From NCBI RefSeq assembly GCF_013363995.1, contig NZ_JABWGO010000016.1:1-64000 (forward strand): a DNA stretch of 64,000 bases, given 5' to 3'. The translations under genes were made by a program, and so were the position numbers. This document shows, piece after piece, positions 17,825-26,263 of this stretch. Below the pieces are notes generated by a model. The model was not told the DNA's origin. It saw nothing but the letters and a program-made list of their open reading frames with translations, and ran no database searches. Numbering within the stretch: the first letter of the stretch is position 1; the number at the start of each line of letters is the position of its first letter. The DNA is from Nonomuraea rhodomycinica (lineage in GTDB: Bacteria > Actinomycetota > Actinomycetes > Streptosporangiales > Streptosporangiaceae).

Positions 17825-19621
17825 ATGGCCCGCGAGATCCTGCCGGTCGCCGACCAGGCGCGGGTGCGCGCCTACGCCCGGCGGCTGACGCTGAGGTACC
17901 CGCGCCGGCTCGCCACCGCCCTCGCCCTGCACGGGCTGGCCGCCGTCGCCGGGCTGGCCGTGCCGTGGCAGCTCGGCCGGCTCGTCCAGGACGTCAAGCT
18001 GGGCACCCCGGTGAACGTCGGGCTGGTCGCCGCCGGCATCGGCGCGTTCCTGCTGCTGCAGGGCGTGCTGGTGCGCTACGCGGTGCTGGCCTCGGCCCGG
18101 CTCGGCGAGAAGGTGCTGGCCGAGCTGCGCGAGGAGTTCGTCGACCGGGTGCTGGGCCTGCCGCTCTCGACGGTCGAGCGGGCCGGCTCCGGCGACCTGA
18201 TCACCCGCACGTCACGCGACGTCGACTCACTGTCCAGGACCGTGCGGCACGCGGTGCCCGAGACGCTGATCGCGATCGTCACGTTCACGATCACCCTGGG
18301 CGCGCTGGTGCTGGTCGGGCCGCTGCTCATGCTGCCGATGCTGGTGGCCGCGCCGTTGCTGTGGTTCTCCACCCGCTGGTACCTCAAGCGGGCCCGCGAC
18401 GGCTACCTGCGCGAGAACGCCGCCTACGCCGACATGACCGAGGGCCTGGCCGAGACCGTGGAGGGCGCGCGGGCGGTCGAGGCGCTCGGCCTCCAGGAGC
18501 GGCGCAGGCAGCGGACCGACCGCGACATCGCCCGCTCGTTCGGCGCCGAGCGCTACACCCTCGGCCTGCGCACGATCTGGTTCCCGGCGGTCGAGCTGGG
18601 TTACGTCATCCCGGTGGTGTCCACGCTGCTCGTGGGCGGCCTGCTCTACATCGACGGCCACGTCACGCTGGCCCAGGTCACCGCCGCCACCCTGTACGCC
18701 CAGCAGCTCATCGACCCGCTCGACCGGTTCCTCATGTGGATCGACGAGCTGCAGGTGGGCGGGGCGGCCATGGCCAGGCTGCTCGGCGTGGCCGACGTGC
18801 GCGACGACCGGGCCCCCTCCGGCGTCCGGCCCTCCGGCGAGCTGATGGAGGCCGACGACGTCCGCTACGCCTACCGGGAGGGCCGCGACGTGCTGCACGG
18901 CGTGTCCCTCACCGTGCGGCCGGGCGAGCGGCTGGCCATGGTGGGTCCGTCGGGCGCGGGCAAGTCCACGCTCGGCAGGCTGCTGGCCGGCATCCACGGC
19001 CCGCGTTCCGGCACCGTGTCGGTGGGCGGCGTCCCCCTGGTGGAGCTGCCGCTGGACGAGCTGCGCGGGCACGTCGCGCTGGTCACCCAGGAGCACCACG
19101 TGTTCAAGGGCACGCTGCGCGACAACCTGCTCATCGCCCGGCCCGAGGCCGACGACGAGGCGGTGCGTGCCGCGCTCGGGGCGGTGGACGCCCTCGACTG
19201 GGTGCTCGCCCTGCCCGACGGCCTCGACACGGTCGTCGGCTCCGGCGGCACGGTCATCTCGCCCGCCCACGCGCAGCAGCTCGCGCTGGCCCGCCTGGTG
19301 CTGGCCGACCCGCACACCCTGGTGCTGGACGAGGCCACGTCGCTGATCGACCCGCGCGCCGCCCGTCACCTGGAGCGCTCGCTCGCCGCGGTGCTGGACG
19401 GGCGCACGGTCATCGCGATCGCCCACCGCCTCTACACCGCCCACGACGCCGACCGGGTGGCGGTGGTGGAGGACGGCCGGATCACCGAGCTGGGCTCCCA
19501 TGAGGAGCTGGTGGCCGCCGACGGCTCGTACGCGGCCCTGTGGAGGAGCTGGCACGGCGTTCCGGCGCGTACGGGCAGGGGAGAGCCCGCCGTGGACGTC
19601 CCGGCCGGTACGACCGGCTGA
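17825..19621 (+). CDS. ABC exporter half-transporter with degenerate signature motif
   Basis: 598 residues with six membrane helices (about 20-310) and a nucleotide-binding domain containing intact Walker A (GPSGAGKST), Q-loop (VTQEHHVF), Walker B (TLVLDEATS) and H-loop (IAIAHRL). The LSGGQ signature is replaced by ISPAHAQQ. Paired with the upstream half-transporter, its Walker A/B face that protein's intact SGGQ. This makes one catalytic site, while the opposite site is doubly dead. The ATG has GGGGAGG 7 nt upstream and lies 2 bp after the previous stop. Export of a hydrophobic compound or peptide is likely. Confidence 0.88.
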   Translation: MAREILPVADQARVRAYARRLTLRYPRRLATALALHGLAAVAGLAVPWQLGRLVQDVKLGTPVNVGLVAAGIGAFLLLQGVLVRYAVLASARLGEKVLAELREEFVDRVLGLPLSTVERAGSGDLITRTSRDVDSLSRTVRHAVPETLIAIVTFTITLGALVLVGPLLMLPMLVAAPLLWFSTRWYLKRARDGYLRENAAYADMTEGLAETVEGARAVEALGLQERRRQRTDRDIARSFGAERYTLGLRTIWFPAVELGYVIPVVSTLLVGGLLYIDGHVTLAQVTAATLYAQQLIDPLDRFLMWIDELQVGGAAMARLLGVADVRDDRAPSGVRPSGELMEADDVRYAYREGRDVLHGVSLTVRPGERLAMVGPSGAGKSTLGRLLAGIHGPRSGTVSVGGVPLVELPLDELRGHVALVTQEHHVFKGTLRDNLLIARPEADDEAVRAALGAVDALDWVLALPDGLDTVVGSGGTVISPAHAQQLALARLVLADPHTLVLDEATSLIDPRAARHLERSLAAVLDGRTVIAIAHRLYTAHDADRVAVVEDGRITELGSHEELVAADGSYAALWRSWHGVPARTGRGEPAVDVPAGTTG

Positions 19622-19642
19622 GAGCCGCATGCGTCGTTCGGC

Positions 19643-20596
19643 TCAGCCCATGGCCCGCCGGAGCCGCCCCGTGAGCGTGCGCAGGTGCTCCAGCAGCTCC
19701 GGCGGCTCCCGCACCTCGAAGTCGAACCCGAACGTGGCCACCCACACCGCCAGGTGGTCGAGGCTGTCGGAGCCGATGCGCAGCACGCACGTGTGCTCGT
19801 CGACCGGCTCCACCACGCCCAGCGTGACCGGCACCTCGCCGGCCACCTCCGAGGCCGGGGCGTGCATGGTCAGGACCGCCCGGTGGCGGTGCGGCCGGGT
19901 GGCCGTGGCCAGGGCCAGGTAGCGCGCCACGTCCTCGTCGGGCAGCGGGCGAGGGAAGAAGCGCGGGCCGTTCGGCACCCGCAGGGACATGCGGTCCACC
20001 CGGTACGTGCGCCAGTCGTCCCGGGTCGTGTCCCAGCCGAGCAGGTACCACCGCCGGCCGCCGCTGACCAGCCGGTACGGCTCGGCGTCGCGCGCGCTCC
20101 GCTCCCCTTCGCGCGCGACGTACCCGAACCGCAGCCGTTCCCGGTCGCGCACCGCCGCGGCGATGGCGGTCAGCGTCGCGGGGTCCACCGTGGGACCGGC
20201 GGCCGGCACGGCCACCATGGCGGCGCCGAGCGTCCCCACCTGGTGGCGCAGCCGTGAGGGGAGGACCTGGTCCAGCTTGGCCAGGGCGCGCACGGACGTC
20301 TCGGCGATGCCGGTGACCGCGCCGCCCGCGGCCGTGCCCAGCGCCACCGCCACGGCCACGGCCTCCTCGTCGTCGAGCAGCAGCGGCGGAAGGCCGCCGC
20401 CGCTGCCCAGCTCGTAGCCGCCGCCCACCCCGCCGACCGCGTCGAGGGGGTAGCCGAGCGCGCGCAGCTTGCCGACGTCGCGCCGCAGCGTCCGCGGGCT
20501 GACGCCGAGCCGCTCGGCCAGCTCGGTCCCCGGCCAGTAGGCGCGCCCCTGCAACAGGCCCAGCAGGCGCAGCAGCCGGGCGGAGGTCTCCAGCAC
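19643..20596 (-). CDS. WYL-domain transcriptional regulator
   Basis: 317 residues: N-terminal DeoR-like winged HTH (about 1-60; LAERLGVSPRTLRRDVGKL), a WYL ligand-binding domain (about 140-215; the WYL motif itself is in RRWYLLGWD) and a WCX C-terminal extension (to about 310). Such proteins bind oligonucleotides or small effectors through the WYL domain. A hairpin separates it from the epoxide hydrolase upstream, so it is not simply cotranscribed with it. The GTG start has CAGAGT 6 nt upstream and may be leaderless. The target is unknown; the epoxide hydrolase is the nearest candidate. Confidence 0.85.
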   Translation of the reverse strand: MLETSARLLRLLGLLQGRAYWPGTELAERLGVSPRTLRRDVGKLRALGYPLDAVGGVGGGYELGSGGGLPPLLLDDEEAVAVAVALGTAAGGAVTGIAETSVRALAKLDQVLPSRLRHQVGTLGAAMVAVPAAGPTVDPATLTAIAAAVRDRERLRFGYVAREGERSARDAEPYRLVSGGRRWYLLGWDTTRDDWRTYRVDRMSLRVPNGPRFFPRPLPDEDVARYLALATATRPHRHRAVLTMHAPASEVAGEVPVTLGVVEPVDEHTCVLRIGSDSLDHLAVWVATFGFDFEVREPPELLEHLRTLTGRLRRAMG

Positions 20597-20613
20597 ACGA
20601 CGACTCTGCCACC

Positions 20614-20640
20614 GATCGCGGCCGGTTTCCGGCCGCGATC
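20614..20640 (-). terminator. 12-bp perfect hairpin after the epoxide hydrolase gene
   Basis: GATCGCGGCCGG and its exact complement are separated by TTT. It begins 5 bp beyond the epoxide hydrolase stop, upstream of the WYL regulator start. Confidence 0.75.
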
Positions 20641-20644
20641 CGCC

Positions 20645-21766
20645 CTAGGTGAGCGCGTGGAAGAACGCCCGGACGTCCTCGGCGAACACCTCCGGCTCCT
20701 CCATGGCGAGGAAGTGGCCGCCTCTGTCCTGCTGCGACCAGCGCACGATCGCGTGGTCGCGCTCGGCGTACGGCCGGATGCCGTACTCGTTCGCCCCCGC
20801 CAGCAGCACGCCCGTGGGGACGGTGCCGCGCGGCCGGGGCTCCCAGCCCGCCGGGTCGTTGGCCTGCTCGTAGTAGATCTGCGCCGCCGAGCCGGCCGTG
20901 CCGGTCAGCCAATGGAGGGTGACGTTGGTGAGGAACAGGTCGCGGTCCACCGGGCCGCCCGCCCAGCGGTGGAACATCTCGGCGATCCAGGCGAGCTGCG
21001 CGGCCGGGGAGTCGGTCAGGCCGTACGCGAGCGTCTGCGGGGAGCGCGACTGGATCGCGACGTACCCGGCGGTCGCCTCGTCCAGCGCGGCGGCCCGCGC
21101 GCGCTCCACGTCCGTCAGCCTGGCGTCCTCCTCCTCGTCGCCCGCCGGGAACGACAGGACTCCGGTGAGATGGACGCCCATGACCCGGTCCGGGGCCAGG
21201 CGGCCCATCTCCGGGGCGACGAAGGCGCCGGTGTCGCCGCCGTGCACGCCGTACCGGTCGTGTCCGAGGAGCTCCATCAGCCGCGTGAACGCCCCGGCGA
21301 CGCGCCCGGCGGTCCAGCCCGGCTCGGCGAGCGGCGACGAGAACGCGAACCCGGGGATCGACGGGATCACCAGGTGGAAGTCCTCGCGCAGCGGCTCGAC
21401 CACGTCCAGGAACTCCACGAAGGACATCGGCCAGCCGTGCAGCAGCACGAGCGGCAGCGCGTCGGGGTCGTCCGAGCGGACGTGGGCGAAGTGCACGCGC
21501 TGGCCGTCGATGACGGTCGTGAACTGTGGCAGCGCGTTGAGCCGCCGCTCCTGGGCGCGCCAGTCGAACTCCGAGCGCCAGTAGGCGGCCAGCTCTTTCG
21601 CGTGCTCCACGGGGGTGCCGCGGGTCCAGCCGACGCCGGGCGGCTCGGCGGGCCAGCGGGTGGCGTCCAGCCGGCGCCGCAGCTCGTCCAGCTCGGCCTG
21701 GGGGACGTCGATGTGAAAGGGGATCGGTGAGGACATGCCCTGCTGGGCAGAGGTCGGTGCAGACAT
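20645..21766 (-). CDS. Epoxide hydrolase family protein (EHN plus alpha/beta hydrolase)
   Basis: A 373-residue enzyme of the microsomal-type epoxide hydrolase family. The N-terminal EHN segment begins PFHIDVPQAELDELRRRL. The alpha/beta hydrolase core has oxyanion HGWP, nucleophile Asp178 in GGDTGAF, and a C-terminal QDRGGHF histidine. It opens epoxides to diols through an Asp ester; the substrate is unknown. The start was placed at ATG 21766 because TAGGGT lies exactly 7 nt upstream and no ribosome-binding site is present (leaderless pattern). The alternatives are GTG 21796 and ATG 21736. Confidence 0.82.
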   Translation of the reverse strand: MSAPTSAQQGMSSPIPFHIDVPQAELDELRRRLDATRWPAEPPGVGWTRGTPVEHAKELAAYWRSEFDWRAQERRLNALPQFTTVIDGQRVHFAHVRSDDPDALPLVLLHGWPMSFVEFLDVVEPLREDFHLVIPSIPGFAFSSPLAEPGWTAGRVAGAFTRLMELLGHDRYGVHGGDTGAFVAPEMGRLAPDRVMGVHLTGVLSFPAGDEEEDARLTDVERARAAALDEATAGYVAIQSRSPQTLAYGLTDSPAAQLAWIAEMFHRWAGGPVDRDLFLTNVTLHWLTGTAGSAAQIYYEQANDPAGWEPRPRGTVPTGVLLAGANEYGIRPYAERDHAIVRWSQQDRGGHFLAMEEPEVFAEDVRAFFHALT

Positions 21767-21773
21767 GGCCGCG

Positions 21774-21779
21774 ACCCTA
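21774..21779 (-). promoter_or_regulatory. -10 box for leaderless epoxide hydrolase transcript
   Basis: TAGGGT on the minus strand is 7 nt before the ATG at 21766, the same spacing as before mshB and other leaderless candidates in this window. Confidence 0.4.
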
Positions 21780-21824
21780 GGAAGGATCGCGGCCACCTTC
21801 GGTCCTCCGGCGCCGGGGCCGGTG

Positions 21825-23891
21825 TCAGTCGCCCAGCGCGCGCTTGAGGAAGTCGACCTGGAGCAGGAGCAGGTTCTCGGCGACGACCTCCTGCGGCGTC
21901 ATGTGGGTGACGCCCGACAGCGGCAGCACGCTGTGCTGACGGCCCGCCGCGAGCAGCGCGGACGACAGGCGCAGCGTGTGGGCCGCCACCACGTTGTCGT
22001 CGGCCAGGCCGTGGACCAGCAGCAGGGGCCGCTCCAGCTTGGCCGCGTCGCCGAACAGCGATGACTTGTCGTAGACGTCCGGCTGCTCGTCGGGGTGGCC
22101 CAGGTAGCGCTCGGTGTAGCAGGTGTCGTACAGCCGCCAGTCGGTCACCGGCGCCCCCGCGACCGCCGCGTGGAACACGTCCGGCCGGCGCAGCACCGCG
22201 AGCGCCGCCAGGTAGCCGCCGAACGACCAGCCGCGGATGGCCACCCGCCCCAGGTCGAGGTCGTCGGGGTACTGCTGGGCCACGCCCTGCAGCGCGTCGA
22301 TCTGGTCCTCCAGAACCGGGGTGGCCAGGTCGTTCAGCACGGCCCGCTCGAACTCCGGCCCCCGGCCCGGGGTGCCGCGGCCGTCGGCCACGACCACCGC
22401 GAACCCCTGCTCGGCGAACCACTGGCTCTCCAGGTAGCCGCCGCGCCGGTTGAGCACGCGCTGCGCGTGCGGCCCGCCGTACGGGTCCATGAGGACGGGC
22501 AGCCGCCCCGAGCCCGGCTCGTACCAGGAGGGCAGCACCACGGCGGTGGCCAGCTCGCGGCGGCCGGAACGGCCGAGCGAGACCCGCAGGTCGAGGCCGG
22601 GACGCTCGGCCACGGACGGGATCGGGATCGCCACGCCGTCGCGGCGCACGACCGTCGTGGACACGCCCTCGGCGTCGAGGCTCTGCTCGGTGAGGACGCC
22701 GACGCCCCCGGCCATCCGCCCCGAGAACACCCCGGAACGGGTCGAGACCGGCAGCAGCGAGTGGCCGTCCCACGTCCAGAGCTGGATCTCGGTCGGGTCG
22801 CCGCTCGCGCTGAACAGCACGCTGTCATGGTCGACGTCGAGCACGGCCCGCACCTGGAGCGTGGGCGGCGTGACCGCGCGGTCGCCGACGAACAGCCGGT
22901 TGCCGCCGTCGGCCGAGGCCACCCACACCAGCGAGCCGTCGTCGAGGTGGGCCGGCACGCCGGTGACGACGTCCACCCACGCGGGGTCGGTGTCCTCGCG
23001 CACCAGCGTCGAGGCGCCGGTCGCCGGGTCCACCTCGAACAGGCGCAGCGCCTTCTGGCCGCGCGGCATCGTCACGATCGACAGCGCGTGGGAGTCCCAG
23101 GCGGCGGTGGTCAGGTACTCGTCCGCGAACGGCACGGCCACCCGCGAGCCGTCCAGGCCCAGCACGAACAGCTCGGTCACCGCGTTGGGCGTGCCCGCCG
23201 CCGGGTAGCGCTGGGCCGTCGCGGGCCGGTCGGGGTTGGCCGGGTCGGAGACGTACCAGGTGCGGACCGGCGCCTCGTCGGCCCGCTCCACCAGGAGCGC
23301 GTCGCCGCCGGGCGACCACCAGTGGCCGCGCATCCGGTCCATCTCCTCGGCCGCGATGAACTCGGCCAGGCCGTACGTCACGGTCGGCGCCTCGGGCGTC
23401 GCCAGCGCGCGGTCCTCGCCCGAGACGAGGTCCTGGACGCGCAGGGAGCCCTCGCAGACGTAGGCGACGTTCCTGCCGTCGGGCGACAGGCGCGGGTCGA
23501 TCACCGCGCCCGGCACGTCCAGGCGGCGGGTCGCGCCGCTCGCCAGCTGCGTCACGTACAGGCCGCCCGCGAGGGCGAACGCGGCCGTCGTCACCCCGGC
23601 GTCGGTGCTGTAGGCCACCACCCCGCCCGCCTGCTCGCGGCTGCGCTCGCGCCGCGCGCGCTCCTCGGGCGGCAGGTCGCCCTCGTCGGCGTCGAGCGCG
23701 CGCGGGTCGACGACGAGACGCTCGACATGGTTGTCGGTGTCGAGCTCCCACAGGCACGTGACCGGGTCGGTGCCGGTCCTGGTCCGCAGGAACACCACCC
23801 TGGATCCGTCAGGGGAGATCGTGAAGCCCCTGGGCACACCGAGGGTGAACCGGCGGGTCCTGGCCGACAGACGCGGGAAGCTCTCACTCAT
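21825..23891 (-). CDS. S9 family prolyl oligopeptidase / DPP-IV-like peptidase
   Basis: 688 residues: an N-terminal beta-propeller (about 1-430; ISPDGSRV and LSPDGRNV blades) and a C-terminal alpha/beta hydrolase domain. The catalytic triad is Ser556 in GWSFGGY, Asp in HGLADDNV and His in GVTHMTP. The EEMDR motif in the propeller (AAEEMDRMRG) is the double-Glu loop of dipeptidyl peptidases that binds the substrate N-terminus. DPP-IV-type removal of N-terminal dipeptides is therefore likely. No signal peptide is seen, so it is probably cytoplasmic. It is divergent from mshB with only 45 bp between the starts. Confidence 0.88.
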   Translation of the reverse strand: MSESFPRLSARTRRFTLGVPRGFTISPDGSRVVFLRTRTGTDPVTCLWELDTDNHVERLVVDPRALDADEGDLPPEERARRERSREQAGGVVAYSTDAGVTTAAFALAGGLYVTQLASGATRRLDVPGAVIDPRLSPDGRNVAYVCEGSLRVQDLVSGEDRALATPEAPTVTYGLAEFIAAEEMDRMRGHWWSPGGDALLVERADEAPVRTWYVSDPANPDRPATAQRYPAAGTPNAVTELFVLGLDGSRVAVPFADEYLTTAAWDSHALSIVTMPRGQKALRLFEVDPATGASTLVREDTDPAWVDVVTGVPAHLDDGSLVWVASADGGNRLFVGDRAVTPPTLQVRAVLDVDHDSVLFSASGDPTEIQLWTWDGHSLLPVSTRSGVFSGRMAGGVGVLTEQSLDAEGVSTTVVRRDGVAIPIPSVAERPGLDLRVSLGRSGRRELATAVVLPSWYEPGSGRLPVLMDPYGGPHAQRVLNRRGGYLESQWFAEQGFAVVVADGRGTPGRGPEFERAVLNDLATPVLEDQIDALQGVAQQYPDDLDLGRVAIRGWSFGGYLAALAVLRRPDVFHAAVAGAPVTDWRLYDTCYTERYLGHPDEQPDVYDKSSLFGDAAKLERPLLLVHGLADDNVVAAHTLRLSSALLAAGRQHSVLPLSGVTHMTPQEVVAENLLLLQVDFLKRALGD

Positions 23892-23923
23892 GGCCCCAAT
23901 CCTGCCAGGAAGCGGGAATTGGT

Positions 23924-23929
23924 TACGCT
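23924..23929 (+). promoter_or_regulatory. -10 box for leaderless mshB transcript
   Basis: TACGCT lies 7 nt before the mshB ATG, with a CTGCCA-like -35 at 23902-23907. No Shine-Dalgarno sequence is present. Confidence 0.45.
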
Positions 23930-23936
23930 CGGACTC

Positions 23937-24842
23937 ATGACCGATCGACGGCTGCTGCTCGTGCACGCTCACCCCGACGACGAGTCGATCGGCACCGGCG
24001 CCACCATGGCCCGCTACGTGGCCGAGGGCGCCCACGTCACGCTCGTGACCTGCACGCTCGGCGAGGAGGGCGAGGTCATCCCCGAGCACCTGGCGCACCT
24101 GGCCGCCGACCGTGACGACGCGCTCGGGCCGTACCGGATCGGGGAGCTGGCGGCGGCCTGCGAGGCGCTGGGCGTGCGCGACCACCGCTTCCTCGGCGGG
24201 CCCGGGCGGTGGCGCGACTCGGGGATGATGGGCGTCGCCTCCAACGAGCGTCCCGGCGCGTTCTGGCAGGCCGACCTGGACGAGGCCGCCGGAGAGCTGG
24301 TCAAGGTCATTCGCGAGGTGCGGCCCCAGGTGCTGGTGACCTACGACGCCAACGGCTTCTACGGGCACCCTGACCACATCCAGGCCAACAGGGTGTCGCG
24401 GCGGGCGTTCGAGCTGGCCGCCGACCCGGGCTTCGGCGAGGGCGAGCCGTGGCAGATCGCCAAGCTCTACCACACGGCCGCGGCCCGGTCGGTGATGCGG
24501 CGCACGGCCGAGGCGCTGCGCGAGGCGAGGTCGGGCTTCCTCGTCGAGGACGTGGACGACATGCCGTTCGGCAGCCCGGACGAGGCGATCACCACCGAGA
24601 TCGACGCGCGGCCGTGGGTGGGGGCCAAGCTGGCCGCCCTGCGCGCCCACGCCACGCAGGTGACGGTACGGGAGCCGTGGTTCGCGCTGTCCAACGGCAT
24701 CGGGCAGGAGGCGCTCGGGGTCGAGCACTACGTGCTGGCGATCGGCGTGCCCGGGCCGTCGGTGCCCGGCGCCCCCGTCGAGGCCGGCGGCCTGGGCGAG
24801 CCGCACAACCGCGAGAACGACCTGTTCGCCGGAATCCACTAA
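23937..24842 (+). CDS. mshB: N-acetyl-1-D-myo-inositol-2-amino-2-deoxy-glucopyranoside deacetylase
   Basis: A 301-residue zinc deacetylase removing acetate from GlcNAc-inositol, the second committed step of mycothiol biosynthesis. The LmbE/PIG-L fold has zinc motif HAHPDDE (His12, Asp15) and third ligand in GHPDHIQAN. The MshB-specific block GPGRWRDSGMMG distinguishes it from the conjugate amidase Mca. Start ATG 23937 is supported by the leaderless -10 spacing. It is followed 11 bp later by a small membrane protein gene and a flavin reductase. Confidence 0.92.
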   Translation: MTDRRLLLVHAHPDDESIGTGATMARYVAEGAHVTLVTCTLGEEGEVIPEHLAHLAADRDDALGPYRIGELAAACEALGVRDHRFLGGPGRWRDSGMMGVASNERPGAFWQADLDEAAGELVKVIREVRPQVLVTYDANGFYGHPDHIQANRVSRRAFELAADPGFGEGEPWQIAKLYHTAAARSVMRRTAEALREARSGFLVEDVDDMPFGSPDEAITTEIDARPWVGAKLAALRAHATQVTVREPWFALSNGIGQEALGVEHYVLAIGVPGPSVPGAPVEAGGLGEPHNRENDLFAGIH

Positions 24843-24853
24843 CCTCGTTCGAC

Positions 24854-25309
24854 ATGGAGGATCGCGAGCAGGCCGGTGCGGTGCTGTTCGACGCCGAGGA
24901 GCGCGGGCAGGCCGGCTCGGCGCTGGGCGGCGCCGTCTACGGCATGCTGTTCGTGCTGGGGCTCGTCATGGGCGTCGTGGGCGGGTTCACGCAGGCGGCC
25001 TGGCACGTCGGCGCCGTCCCCGTGGCGGCGATCGGCTGGCTGCTGGCGCTGTTCGGCGTCTGCCTGGGAGCCGGCCGGATGCTGCGGACCCGGGCCGGAG
25101 CGGCGGTGACGGCCGCCGGGTGGCTGCTGGTGTCGATGCCGTTGTCGATCAAACTCTCGCAGGGCGACCTGGTCATCTCCAGCAGCCCGGCCGGCTACGT
25201 CTACCTGTACGGCGGGGTCCTGGCGGTGGCCACGGCCTTCCTGCTGTCGCCGTCGTCGTCGCGAGGTTCCTGGCTCCTGCGTGGGCACATTCCGCGAAAC
25301 CCGACGTAA
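24854..25309 (+). CDS. Small four-helix membrane protein (DUF6113-like)
   Basis: 151 residues with a polar N-terminus and four hydrophobic segments (about 28-48, 54-73, 82-97, 113-129). Proteins of this kind regularly sit just downstream of mshB in actinobacteria and have no assigned function. ATG 24854 is 11 bp after the mshB stop, so cotranscription is likely. No catalytic motif is seen. Confidence 0.65.
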   Translation: MEDREQAGAVLFDAEERGQAGSALGGAVYGMLFVLGLVMGVVGGFTQAAWHVGAVPVAAIGWLLALFGVCLGAGRMLRTRAGAAVTAAGWLLVSMPLSIKLSQGDLVISSSPAGYVYLYGGVLAVATAFLLSPSSSRGSWLLRGHIPRNPT

Positions 25310-25312
25310 AGT
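25307..25312 (+). promoter_or_regulatory. Possible -10 box overlapping a stop codon
   Basis: TAAAGT includes the TAA stop of the membrane protein gene and lies 6 nt before the GTG of the flavin reductase gene. A leaderless internal promoter is possible, but no clear -35 is seen. Confidence 0.3.
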
Positions 25313-25318
25313 ACATCC

Positions 25319-25822
25319 GTGCACCATGGTTCCCTCAGCCGGCCCGTGGACCAGCGGACGTACCGGAAGGTCGTCGGCAAGTTCGCCACCGGCGTCGCGG
25401 TCGTCACGACCCGGCTCGGGGAGGTGGACCACGCGATGACGGTCAACTCGTTCACGTCCGTGTCGCTGGAGCCGCTGCTGGTGCTCTTCTGCGCCGAGAC
25501 GGCGGCCCGCTTCCACGCGGCGGTGCTGGAGACCGGGGTGTGGGGCGTCTCGGTGCTGCCGGCATCCATGGAGGACGCCTCGCGCTTCTTCGCCCACCGC
25601 GGCCGTCCGCTCGACGCCCCGCTCTCCCGCTGGCCCCACCACCGGTCGCCGGCGGGGATGGTGCTGTTCGACGGGGCGATCGCCACGCTGGAGGCCAAAA
25701 CGACGGCCGTCCACCCGGCGGGCGACCACTCGATCATCGTCGGCGAGGTCACCCACCTCGGCACCCCGTCCGACTCCGCCCCCCTCCTGTACCACAACGG
25801 CCGCTACGGGACCTCTCGCTAG
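25319..25822 (+). CDS. Flavin reductase-like FMN-binding protein
   Basis: 167 residues with the split-barrel flavin reductase fold. Conserved KFATGVAVVTT, MTVNSFTSVSLEP and HSIIVGEV match HpaC/ActVB-type NAD(P)H:FMN reductases that supply reduced flavin to two-component monooxygenases. No monooxygenase partner is adjacent. The GTG start at 25319 lacks a ribosome-binding site. The stop codon lies inside a U-tract terminator, so this gene ends the mshB transcription unit. Confidence 0.85.
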   Translation: MHHGSLSRPVDQRTYRKVVGKFATGVAVVTTRLGEVDHAMTVNSFTSVSLEPLLVLFCAETAARFHAAVLETGVWGVSVLPASMEDASRFFAHRGRPLDAPLSRWPHHRSPAGMVLFDGAIATLEAKTTAVHPAGDHSIIVGEVTHLGTPSDSAPLLYHNGRYGTSR

Positions 25823-25840
25823 CGGGGGTCTTTTTCTTTT
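25810..25840 (+). terminator. Rho-independent terminator with U-tract
   Basis: A GC hairpin (25810-25830) that includes the flavin reductase stop codon is followed directly by TTTTTCTTTT. A real T-run is rare in this window, making this the most classical intrinsic terminator present. Confidence 0.85.
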
Positions 25841-25996
25841 ACGGCGGAGCACGGGAGGGCCCGGACGCCGCACGTGGCTCGGCTCCGTCCAGGGGCACGC
25901 TCCTCCAGCGTGCGGGGCCGGGCGCCGCGACGCGCGCACCGTGGGCCGGGGCCGTGGTCCCTCCCGGCAAGCCCGAAACACGCCAGCCCCTGCCCG

Positions 25997-26166
25997 CCAC
26001 CGCACCCCGGCCTTCACCGCACCTCGGCCTCCACGGCACCCCGGCCGCCACGGCACCCCGGCCTCCACGGCACCCCGGCCGCCACGGCACCCCGGTCTCC
26101 ACGGCACCCCGGTCTCCACGGCACCCCGGTCTCCACGGCACCCCGGTCTCCACGGCACCCCGGCCG
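25997..26166. repeat. Ten tandem copies of a 17-bp minisatellite
   Basis: Ten head-to-tail units of CCACGGCACCCCGGTCT, varying mainly at the last three bases (TCT, CCT, CCG) and degrading in the first two copies. They lie in the 440 bp gap between the flavin reductase and a secreted protein gene. Because 17 is not a multiple of 3, all frames read through as the same 17-residue peptide period; this looks like non-coding DNA. The rest of the gap (25841-25996, 26167-26263) shows no gene. Confidence 0.9.
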
Positions 26167-26263
26167 CCACCAGACCGCGGACGTGCGAGAGCCCGGCAGG
26201 CGGGGCGCCGTTGTGGCGGGTGGCTTGCCGGGCTCTTACGTGGAGGGATCGTCCGGGGCCTGG

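Noticed and set aside
25997..26166. CRISPR array
   Set aside because: The 17-bp units are directly adjacent with no unique spacers, and no cas genes are present.
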